64,000 nucleotides of DNA from Phycisphaerales bacterium (GTDB taxonomy: Bacteria; Planctomycetota; Phycisphaerae; Phycisphaerales; UBA1924), in assembly GCA_040217175.1 (NCBI GenBank), contig JAVJNT010000001.1, positions 868,001 through 932,000 on the forward strand. Direction: 5' to 3'. Within the stretch, counting starts at the first letter, position 1; each line of letters starts with the position of its first letter. The position numbers and the translations under genes were made by a program. A model generated the notes under the pieces. It made no database searches, was not told the origin of the DNA, and saw only the letters and a program-made list of their open reading frames with translations. Positions 18,265 to 25,696 of this stretch are shown in pieces.

Positions 18265-19692
18265 ATGACCAAGCCCAACTCGAGCCCGGTCCCCTCTCCC
18301 AAGGGTACGCGTGATCTCTACCCGGACCAATTGCTCCGCCAGAACTACGTCACCCGCCTCTGGCGAGACACGGCCATCCGCCACGGCTTCGAGGAGATCA
18401 ACGGCCCCACCTTCGAGATGCTCGAGCTCTACACCCGCAAGAGCGGCGAGGGCATCGTGAGCGAACTCTTCCGCTTCCGCCGCGAAGGCGGCGACGACGA
18501 CTACGCCCTGCGCCCCGAGTTTACCCCCACCCTCGCCCGCATGTACGCCGCCAAGGCCGCCAGCCTGCCGAGCCCGACCAAGTGGTTCAGCATCGGGCCG
18601 TACTTTCGGGCGGAGAAGCCGCAGCGGGGGCGGCTGCGGGAGTTCTTGCAGTGGAACGTGGATGTGTTGGGTGAGTTGCCCAAGTGCAGGACCGATGAAG
18701 ACATCGTTTCGGGTGCCGGCTATGCCGACATGGAAACGATGGCATGTCTCGTCGGCGCGATGGAGCTTGCTGGTCTTACACCGCAAGCGGTTCGGATGCA
18801 CTTCGGTAGCCGGAAGTTGTTGAACGCCAGATTGGAATCATCGGGCATTCGCGAAGAGAACAGACCAAAGGTCCTGTCCCTCATCGACGGCCTTTCCAAG
18901 ATGAGTGATGAGGCCGTCAAGAGCGAGTTGCATGCCATTGGACTGACTCCTGAGCAGTTCGAGAAACTCTTCGAACAACCCAAGACGGCGATCATCATGG
19001 ATTCGGATTCCGCTGAGGCGATGGATCCTGTCCTCGCTCTGGGCGATGTCATGGTGGCCACGGACTGGTTTTGCTACGACCTCTCAATCGTCCGAGGCCT
19101 CGCCTATTACACCGGTACCGTCTTCGAGGTCATCGCCGAAGGCGAGCGCGCCATCGCCGGCGGCGGGCGGTACGACAACCTCATCGAGCTCTTCGGCGGG
19201 CCGCCCACGCCGGCGGTTGGCTTCGGCATGGGCGATGTCGTGCTGGGCTTGTTGCTCGACGACAAGGGACTGATGCCCGAGGGCGCCGAGCTGATGGACG
19301 CGCTGAGCCAGCTCGGCGCGAGCTTGCGCCCCGAGGCGTTCGTGGTGGCAGGTTCCGAAGACGAGGACCACCTCGTCGAACCGCTGCTCGCGAGCCTGCG
19401 ACGCGGCGTCGAGCGCGAGAGCTTCGACGGCAAGCCATGGTCGCTCGACCGATACGCCGTGCGGCCCATGCACGCCCGCCGCACGTACAAGACCACGCGC
19501 AACCTCAAGAAGCTGCTCAACGACGCCGAGAAGCAGCACGCAAGGTTCGCCGTCGTGCTCCACGGCCCGGACAAGGTGCAGGTCAAGGACCTCGACAGGC
19601 GCGAAGAGCTGGTGCACGACCGCGGCGACTTCAGCATCGACCCGGCCAGCGACGCCTACGTCGGCAAGGCAATCGCCGACAGGCTCGCGTGA
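18265..19692 (+). CDS. hisS: Histidyl-tRNA synthetase
   Basis: 475 residues from the ATG at 18265. This class II synthetase charges tRNA-His. It begins with the usual PKGTRDLYPDQ, then EEINGPTFEMLELY; motif 2 is FRAEKPQRGRLREFLQWNVD, the histidine A region is RGLAYYTGTVFE and the glycine-rich AGGGRYDNLIELFGG follows. At the motif 3 position the sequence reads VGFGMGDVVLGL, without the GLER arginine of E. coli HisRS. The central part (about 18680-19090) uses many A/T-ending and rare codons (AGA, TTG, TCA, CTT, ACA), unlike the strongly GC3-biased flanks. Its stop overlaps the glycosyltransferase start (GTGA). Confidence 0.95.
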   Translation: MTKPNSSPVPSPKGTRDLYPDQLLRQNYVTRLWRDTAIRHGFEEINGPTFEMLELYTRKSGEGIVSELFRFRREGGDDDYALRPEFTPTLARMYAAKAASLPSPTKWFSIGPYFRAEKPQRGRLREFLQWNVDVLGELPKCRTDEDIVSGAGYADMETMACLVGAMELAGLTPQAVRMHFGSRKLLNARLESSGIREENRPKVLSLIDGLSKMSDEAVKSELHAIGLTPEQFEKLFEQPKTAIIMDSDSAEAMDPVLALGDVMVATDWFCYDLSIVRGLAYYTGTVFEVIAEGERAIAGGGRYDNLIELFGGPPTPAVGFGMGDVVLGLLLDDKGLMPEGAELMDALSQLGASLRPEAFVVAGSEDEDHLVEPLLASLRRGVERESFDGKPWSLDRYAVRPMHARRTYKTTRNLKKLLNDAEKQHARFAVVLHGPDKVQVKDLDRREELVHDRGDFSIDPASDAYVGKAIADRLA

Positions 19693-20885
19693 CCCGCATC
19701 CTCCACATCTCCACGCGCCTCATCCTGGGTGGGAGCCAAGAGAACACGATCCTCTCGTGCGAGGGGCAGGCCGAACTCGGGCACGAGGTGCACCTCGCGT
19801 ACGGCCCGATCTACGGGCCCGAGGGCTCGATGCTGGATCGGGTTCGAGCTTATGGCAAGATCAAGATGCACGAGGTGCCGCACCTGGTCCGGCCCGTGCG
19901 ACCCATCACCGACGTGCGGGGTTACTTCGAGCTCAAGTCGCTCATCGAGCGGCTCGAACCCGACGTCGTGCACACGCATTCGTCCAAGGCCGGCATCCTG
20001 GGTCGCCTCGCGGCTTGGAATGCGGCGTGCAAGCCGGCCGTCGTCCACACGATCCACGGACCACCGTTCCTGCCCGGCAAGAAGGTGTCCAACGCGATCT
20101 ATACGGCGGCCGAGCGTGTTGCTGCCAAGCGATGCCACGCCATCGTGAGCGTGGCCGACGCGATGACGCGGCAGTTCCTCGACCGAGGCATCGGCACGCC
20201 CTCGCTCTACACGACCGTGCGCAGCGGCGTGGACATCGAGCCCTACCTCACCAGCCACCCCACGCGCGACGAGGTACGAGAAGAACTCGGCATCGAGCCG
20301 CATGAGTTCGTCATCGGCACCATCGCCCGCCTGGCCCAGGACAAGGGCCACGACGACCTGCTCGACGCGTTGGGCGAAGACCTCAGGGCCAAGGACCATT
20401 GGCGGCTCCTGTGGGTGGGCGACGGCTACCTGCGCGAGAAACTCGAGCGACGCGTCGCCGGCATGGGGCTGACGAACAGGGTCGTCTTCGCAGGATTGCG
20501 CCCGCCGGCGGACATCCCCGGCACGCTCCGGGCCATGGACGTCCTGGCGCACCCGAGTTATCGGGAGGGACTGCCGAGGACGGTGACCCAGTCGCTGCTC
20601 GCCAGCGTGTGCCCGGTCGCGTACGACTGCGACGGAACGCCCGAGATCTGCCGGCATAAGCAAACCGGCTGGCTCATCCCCACCGGCGACACCACGCGGC
20701 TGGGCGACGCGATCAGGCGATTGGCCGCCAGGCCCGATGAACGATTGGCCCTCGCGGCATCGGGCAGGGAGGTCGCCGGGAGGGAGTTCAGCGCGGCGGC
20801 CATGGTCGCCGGGCTCGAGCACGTGTACCGCGAGGCGCTGCAGGAGCGTCAGCGGCGGCCCGACGCCGGCGTCGAGGCCCGATAG
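19689..20885 (+). CDS. Glycosyltransferase family 4 (GT-B)
   Basis: 398 residues from the GTG at 19689, which overlaps the hisS stop by 4 bases; the longer open frame upstream is a shadow of hisS. Typical GT4 features are the N-terminal RILHISTRLILGGSQENT glycine loop, VVHTHSSKAGILGRLAA, the linker VRSGVDIEPY, the second-domain start GTIARLAQDKGHDDLLDAL, and the donor-site region DVLAHPSYREGLPRTVTQSL with its E-x7-E-like acidic residue. It transfers a sugar from an activated donor to a glycan or lipid acceptor. The acceptor is unknown. Being coupled to hisS looks incidental. Confidence 0.9.
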   Translation: MTRILHISTRLILGGSQENTILSCEGQAELGHEVHLAYGPIYGPEGSMLDRVRAYGKIKMHEVPHLVRPVRPITDVRGYFELKSLIERLEPDVVHTHSSKAGILGRLAAWNAACKPAVVHTIHGPPFLPGKKVSNAIYTAAERVAAKRCHAIVSVADAMTRQFLDRGIGTPSLYTTVRSGVDIEPYLTSHPTRDEVREELGIEPHEFVIGTIARLAQDKGHDDLLDALGEDLRAKDHWRLLWVGDGYLREKLERRVAGMGLTNRVVFAGLRPPADIPGTLRAMDVLAHPSYREGLPRTVTQSLLASVCPVAYDCDGTPEICRHKQTGWLIPTGDTTRLGDAIRRLAARPDERLALAASGREVAGREFSAAAMVAGLEHVYREALQERQRRPDAGVEAR

Positions 20886-20893
20886 CCTTGCCC

Positions 20894-21697
20894 ATGCCCC
20901 ACCTCACGCGATTGCTGTCACCTCGACTCGCTCTTGCCATCGGCGCTCCGGCGGCGGCCGTGATCGCTGGTTGCTCGAGCGGTGGGTCGTTCGTGCCTCC
21001 TCCGATCGTGGCTGCACCGCCACCGCCGCCGTCGGCCCCGCCTCCGCCTCCGCCTCCGCCGCCGGAATCACCGGGCGAATCTCCGACGGGCGGCTCGGGA
21101 CCCACCGGCGGAGGCGTCGACGCGACGCCCTACACGGGATCGATGTCTGCTTACGAGTTGCTGGCCCGTTCTGCCATGGCGTACGGCGAGGCCTCCGACT
21201 ACCTCGACGAGGGCAGCGTCGTCATCGTCCAGCCAAGCCGCCGGAACGAGTATGGCTTCCGCACCCTCTACGAGCGCGACGGCGACTTCTCGTTCTACGT
21301 CGACGGCACGGCCGGCTCGCGGCTGCCGAACTTCGAGGTCCACAAGGCCGGCGTTCGATTCGAGACGATCCGATCGGGAAGCTATGGCCAGGCGCCGACG
21401 CTCGAGCAGGCCATCGTGCCCTACCAGGATCTCGTCACGATCTTCACCACGAGCGTGCCGCGGATCTTGGCGGGCGACGCGTGGGGACCGACGAACGACT
21501 ATGAGCAAGCCAGGATCGTCGGCGTGACCAGCGTGAACGGCAGCCCCACCATCATGCTCGAACTCGACCTGATCGCGCACGGCCCGGCGACGCTGTGGCT
21601 CGACCAAGCCACGCTGCTCATTCGCCGCATGTCGCACGAGTTTCCCGATAGCCAGGGCGAGGTCACGGTCACGTTCAGCCGGCTCGAAGCCCGCTAG
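20894..21697 (+). CDS. Proline-rich lipoprotein with LolA-like domain
   Basis: 267 residues from the ATG at 20894 (a TTG at 20888 is also in frame). The signal peptide ends in a lipobox (AVIAGCSSG). A low-complexity linker follows with long runs of proline (about residues 38-62), probably spanning the periplasm or cell wall. Residues about 85-267 form a beta-rich domain with MSAYELLARSAMAYGEASDY and YERDGDFSFYVDG, ending in TLLIRRMSHEF and VTVTFSRLEAR. This resembles the DUF2092/LolA-like outer-membrane lipoprotein fold. Function is unknown. It lies 8 bases after the glycosyltransferase, so the two may be co-transcribed. Confidence 0.75.
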   Translation: MPHLTRLLSPRLALAIGAPAAAVIAGCSSGGSFVPPPIVAAPPPPPSAPPPPPPPPPESPGESPTGGSGPTGGGVDATPYTGSMSAYELLARSAMAYGEASDYLDEGSVVIVQPSRRNEYGFRTLYERDGDFSFYVDGTAGSRLPNFEVHKAGVRFETIRSGSYGQAPTLEQAIVPYQDLVTIFTTSVPRILAGDAWGPTNDYEQARIVGVTSVNGSPTIMLELDLIAHGPATLWLDQATLLIRRMSHEFPDSQGEVTVTFSRLEAR

Positions 21698-21717
21698 GGC
21701 GATACCCTCGCGGCATC

Positions 21718-22431
21718 ATGGACCTTCGCCTGATCAGCCTCGGAGCCCTCGCCGCCAATCCGCTCTGGAAGGAATCCACGCCGGTACGCACCGGCCATGC
21801 GACGACCGTCTTGCTGACGGTGGGCAACAAGCGAATCCTGGTCGATCCCGGGCTGCCCGAGGTTGCGCTCGCTGCGCGATTGCATGAACGCGCGGGCATC
21901 CGGCCTGCAGACGTCACCGATGTGTTTCTGACCTGCTTCAAGCCCGACATGACGCGCGGCCTGCGGCTCTTTGACCATGCGAGGTGGTGGATCCACGAGG
22001 CCGAACGCGAATCGGTGGGCCTCTTGCTGGGCGAGACGCTGCGTCGCATGGCCCAGGGCGGTGATCTTGGCGGCAACCACGGACTCGAAGACGATGGCCC
22101 CGACCCGCTCGACGCGCTCAAGGAGCGTGTCGCACAACTACGTACATGCAAGCCCGCACCAGATCGGCTCGCCGACAAGGTGGACCTTTTTCCCCTTCCG
22201 GGCGCGACACCCGGATTGTGCGGTCTCTTGGTGGCGCTGCCCAGCCACACGCTGCTGATTTGTTCGGATGCGGTGCCCGATGGGGAACACCTATCGAAAG
22301 GGCGGGTGCTCGATGACTCCGCGGACGTCGAGCGAGCGAAGTCTTCGTTTGCCGAGGCTATCGAGATTGCCGACGTTCTCATTTGTGGCCGCGACGGCAT
22401 GGTCATCAATCCAACCAAACGCGCTTTCTGA
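21718..22431 (+). CDS. Metallo-beta-lactamase-fold protein with degraded metal site
   Basis: 237 residues. The fold signature is clear: TVLLTVGNKRILVDPGLP, then the position normally reading THxHxDHxxG reads LTCFKPDMTRG, then PLPGATPGLCGLLVALP (usually PGHTPGH), then ICSDAVP and VLICGRDGMV. The first three metal-ligand histidines and the later histidine are replaced by Cys, Lys, Met and Ala, while aspartates in VDPG, KPDM and CSDA remain. It is therefore probably not a dinuclear metal hydrolase; a binding or regulatory role, or a rearranged site, is possible. It ends 17 bases before a DUF2325-like gene and may be co-transcribed with it. Confidence 0.8.
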   Translation: MDLRLISLGALAANPLWKESTPVRTGHATTVLLTVGNKRILVDPGLPEVALAARLHERAGIRPADVTDVFLTCFKPDMTRGLRLFDHARWWIHEAERESVGLLLGETLRRMAQGGDLGGNHGLEDDGPDPLDALKERVAQLRTCKPAPDRLADKVDLFPLPGATPGLCGLLVALPSHTLLICSDAVPDGEHLSKGRVLDDSADVERAKSSFAEAIEIADVLICGRDGMVINPTKRAF

Positions 22432-22448
22432 TAGCCTATCCTGTCAAC

Positions 22449-24089
22449 GTGAATGGCCGAGATCGCGAGTCGTTAGCGGATCTTGTCGAGCGCTTTCTTG
22501 ACGAGAACTTGGCTCAGTCTCCCGCCTTTCGATCGCTCGCGAAATGCTTGGCGGAACTCACGCTCGAACGCATCCGCGAGCACGAAGCTGAGCACGAAGC
22601 TCGAGCAACGTCGCAAGACGAGAACGAGAAAGTAGACACCCCCGGGCTCGCCAACGGGATCCCTTCGGCACGGGCGAAGGTCGAACCGACGGCCGTGGTG
22701 CCGCTACGCATCGGCGATGCGAGGATCGAGGTGCCCGTCTCGGGTGAGTCTCGTGCGGTGACGGCGGCGCGCGACGCGGCTCAGCTCGACGCCCCGCGTC
22801 ACGATCACGAAGACGACTACCTCAAGCAAACGGCCGAAGCCCGGGCGATCGACCTCGGTCGCATCTCGAAGCGATGTCGGCTGAAGGCCGACTCTTGCCT
22901 GCACCAGGTACTCCGGCAGAACCAGGAACGCGAGAGTGCCGAGGAGTACAAGTCTCGCCAGCGGATGAATGAACTCATCGCCACGGCGAGGTCGATCCCC
23001 GACTGCTTCTTGTGGATGTTCTTTCGCAAGGGCGCCCCTTCGACCGATGCCCAGTTGCGGCTCATCGCCGGCTGCTATGAGGCCATGGCCGACGCCATCG
23101 AACTCTGCCATGCCATCGAGCCGCTCGACGAATGGGTCGACCAGGACCAGGTTCGTACGGCCCTCCAGCTGCTCGCTACGACCAGCAGCGGGCTGCGTGT
23201 CGCCTTGGCAAACACATGGCTCACCCAGGCCGACATCGATCAGGACGAAGTCCATCGGTGGCTCAAGCTGGTCACCGCCGAACATCGGTATCTCGTCAAG
23301 CACCACATGCAGCTGAGCGATCCGGCCGATCCGGAAGCCGACGTCGCCGATGCCCACGAACGCGCGCGAGAGCTCCACCGGACCATCGAGGCCGATCGGT
23401 CGCGATCCGAAGCCGCCGAGCGTCTGCTCAAGCGGGGCCTGTACCACGCCCAGCGCGTGCGCGACGCGTCGAAGTCTCCCTACGACGAAGAGCCACCCAC
23501 GCACGACTGCCAGAAGATCAACGAGGTGGTGGAAGGATTGGTCGACTTGGCCCCGCCAGACCTCGACGCCAACATCCGGCAGATCGCGGGCGTCGTTGGA
23601 CCATCGATGTTCTCTCACGTTGTCGAGCCCCACGATCGCTTGGCCGATGCGGCGTCGCGGCTCGACCAGGAACGAAACAAGCCTCGCCCCGATCGCGAGA
23701 GCACCAGCCAGCCCGCCGAACGGACGTGGAGCGACAGCGTGCTCGAGGTGCGCGAGATGCTCGCGGGCAGCCAGATCGTGGTCATCGGTGGCGAGCCTCG
23801 ACGAGACGCGATCGACCGCATGCGCGACGCCTTCGGGCTCGACGCCGTTTCGTGGCCCGAACTGACCGAGCACGGTTCGGCCGAACCCATGCGAGCGCCG
23901 ATCTCGAGCCCCCAGACGCGGTTGGTCGTGGTGCTGATCAAGCTGACCGGACACGAGCACGCCGAACGCGCCCGCGACTTCGCGCGGCAGGCGTCGGTCC
24001 CTTCGGTGCTCATGCCAGCGGGCTACAACCCCGAGATGATCGCCGCCGAGGTCCTCCGCCAGGCGAGCGCTCAGCTCGGCAGTGCCTGA
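22449..24089 (+). CDS. Long helical protein with C-terminal DUF2325-like domain
   Basis: 546 residues from the GTG at 22449. A TTG at 22383 inside the upstream gene is an alternative. No ribosome-binding site is obvious, so coupling to the upstream gene is likely. The first 440 or so residues are soluble, charged and mostly helical, with coiled-coil-like stretches (HEAEHEARATSQDENEK; ERARELHRTIEADRSRSEAAE). The last 100 residues read IVVIGGEPRRDAIDRM, then VVVLIKLTGHEHAERARDFA and SVPSVLMPAGYN. This matches the pattern of DUF2325 (a glycine-glycine start, a central hydrophobic strand ending in His, a closing Rossmann-like strand). The function of DUF2325 is unknown. The first 200 bases are lower in GC than the rest. 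Confidence 0.7.
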   Translation: MNGRDRESLADLVERFLDENLAQSPAFRSLAKCLAELTLERIREHEAEHEARATSQDENEKVDTPGLANGIPSARAKVEPTAVVPLRIGDARIEVPVSGESRAVTAARDAAQLDAPRHDHEDDYLKQTAEARAIDLGRISKRCRLKADSCLHQVLRQNQERESAEEYKSRQRMNELIATARSIPDCFLWMFFRKGAPSTDAQLRLIAGCYEAMADAIELCHAIEPLDEWVDQDQVRTALQLLATTSSGLRVALANTWLTQADIDQDEVHRWLKLVTAEHRYLVKHHMQLSDPADPEADVADAHERARELHRTIEADRSRSEAAERLLKRGLYHAQRVRDASKSPYDEEPPTHDCQKINEVVEGLVDLAPPDLDANIRQIAGVVGPSMFSHVVEPHDRLADAASRLDQERNKPRPDRESTSQPAERTWSDSVLEVREMLAGSQIVVIGGEPRRDAIDRMRDAFGLDAVSWPELTEHGSAEPMRAPISSPQTRLVVVLIKLTGHEHAERARDFARQASVPSVLMPAGYNPEMIAAEVLRQASAQLGSA

Positions 24090-24098
24090 CTCGCTCGC

Positions 24099-25547
24099 TT
24101 ACGGACAGCCAGCGTCGAATGCATTCTGGAAGGCCAGGAAGTCGAACAGCGACAACTCGCCGTCGCCGTCGAAGTCGGCCGCCGGGTCGCCCGCATCGAA
24201 CAGGTTCTGGAACGCCAGGAAGTCGAAGAGGGTCAGGTCGCCGTCACCGTCGATATCGGCCAAGCACTGGCACGAGTCTGGGATGCCATCGCCATTGACG
24301 TCTGCCTCGGCACCGACTGCGATCTCGCACGCATCGGACACGAGGTCACCGTCGCAGTCGTCGATCGGGTCGACCGGCATGACCTTGCGGATCGTGCCGC
24401 CCTGGCTCAGCACGTAGACCTCGCCGTAGGCATCACGGCCAAAGCTGATGATGCTGCTGATGCCGCCGAACTGGCTGGTCCGTAGCGTGAACTCGGTGAC
24501 CATGCCGTCGACCATGCGGATCGACCAGACGCGGTTCGAGCAGTAGTCGGCGTAGAAGTACGTGCCCGACAAGCCGTCGATCTGGCAGCCGCGGTAGACC
24601 TGCCCGCCGGTGATCGAGCAGCCGCCGGCGGCCGTGTGATCGTACGTCACGACCGGCTCGACGAAGGGCGATGCATCGCAGGGACGCGGGCACGGGAACT
24701 CGGTCGAGAAACACCGGTCGCCCTCGCGACACTTCCAGCCATAGTTTTCGCCGCCCGCGCTATCGGCCAACTGGTAGTTGACCTCCTCGCGCGCGCCCTG
24801 GCCGACGTCGGCGATGTACAGGTCGCCCGTCTCGGGATCGAAGTCGTTGCGGTACGGATTGCGCAGGCCGTAGGCCCAGATTTCTTCTTCGTTGCCCGTG
24901 CCCACGAACGGGTTGTCGGCGGGGATGGCGTACTCGAGACCCGGGTCGGGCGTGCCGAGCACGTCGATGCGGAGGATCTTGCCCAGCAGCGTGTTGAGGC
25001 GCTGGCCGTAGCCGTCGGGGTCGCCCCCGCTGCCGCCGTCGCCCAGCGCGATGTACAGATACTCGTCGTTGGGTCCGAAGTCGATCCAGCCGCCGTTGTG
25101 GTTCGTGAAGGGCTGGTCGACCGTGAGCAGGATCTGTCCGCTGCTCGGATCGGCGACGTCGGGGTTGGTCGCCGAGACCGAGTAGCGTGCAATCGTCGTA
25201 TCACCCGCGTTGTTCGAATAGTGAACGAAGAACCAGCCGTCGTCGTCGTACTGCGGGCTGAAGGCGATGCCGATCAGGCCGCGCTCGCCGAAGCTGGAGA
25301 TCAGCGGATCGATGTCGAGGAAGGGCGTCGGGAGCAGCACGCCGTCGCGCACCACGCGGACCTGGCCGTCCTTCTCGGTCACGAACACGCGGCCGAAGTC
25401 GCCTGGCGCGTGCACGAGCGCGGTCGGCTCGTCCAGGCCGGTCAGGAAGACCTCGGTGGTCACGTCGACCTGGGCCGAAGCAACGGTCGCCAGTCCGGCG
25501 GCGGCAGTCAGCGCCGCCAGCGTCGTCGTTGAGATTCGGTTCGTCAT
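24099..25547 (-). CDS. Secreted PQQ-type sugar dehydrogenase homologue with dockerin-like tail
   Basis: 482 residues with a Sec signal peptide (cleavage near ASAQ) and an AGGAG ribosome-binding site. The body is a glucose/sorbosone dehydrogenase-like propeller: LDEPTALVHAPGDFGRVFV, ERGLIGIAFSPQYDDDG, LYIALGDGGSGGDPDGYGQR, IWAYGLRNPYRNDFDPETG and YIADVGQGAREEVNY. Such enzymes oxidise aldoses using PQQ, but binding residues cannot be checked here. Cysteines near 24600-24730 suggest disulfides. The C-terminus (residues 426-482) is a tandem EF-hand-like module, each copy reading DGDG then LFDFLAFQN, ending in AGCP. The same tail closes two other proteins in this window. Confidence 0.88.
   Translation of the reverse strand: MTNRISTTTLAALTAAAGLATVASAQVDVTTEVFLTGLDEPTALVHAPGDFGRVFVTEKDGQVRVVRDGVLLPTPFLDIDPLISSFGERGLIGIAFSPQYDDDGWFFVHYSNNAGDTTIARYSVSATNPDVADPSSGQILLTVDQPFTNHNGGWIDFGPNDEYLYIALGDGGSGGDPDGYGQRLNTLLGKILRIDVLGTPDPGLEYAIPADNPFVGTGNEEEIWAYGLRNPYRNDFDPETGDLYIADVGQGAREEVNYQLADSAGGENYGWKCREGDRCFSTEFPCPRPCDASPFVEPVVTYDHTAAGGCSITGGQVYRGCQIDGLSGTYFYADYCSNRVWSIRMVDGMVTEFTLRTSQFGGISSIISFGRDAYGEVYVLSQGGTIRKVMPVDPIDDCDGDLVSDACEIAVGAEADVNGDGIPDSCQCLADIDGDGDLTLFDFLAFQNLFDAGDPAADFDGDGELSLFDFLAFQNAFDAGCP
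24102..24272 (-). repeat. Tandem dockerin-like module, copy set 1
   Basis: This encodes the last 57 residues of the sugar dehydrogenase homologue. Two units of 27 residues each carry a 12-residue calcium-loop pattern (DxDGDGxLxxFD) followed by FLAFQN and FDAG. At DNA level CCAGGAAGTCGAA recurs at 24134 and 24215, exactly 81 bases apart. The module begins with CQC and ends with a Cys one residue before the stop. Confidence 0.85.
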
Positions 25548-25696
25548 CGCTCACTCCTCGCGCGGCAATGCATCCGCACGCCGCCGCTGTCGCGTTGGTT
25601 GCTCGATCATAAGAGACTAAAGCACCCGGGCGGCCGAGCGTTGCACCTCGTGTACGGCACGCGGGTATTCTCCGCGAACGCGCGAACGAATCCCAA

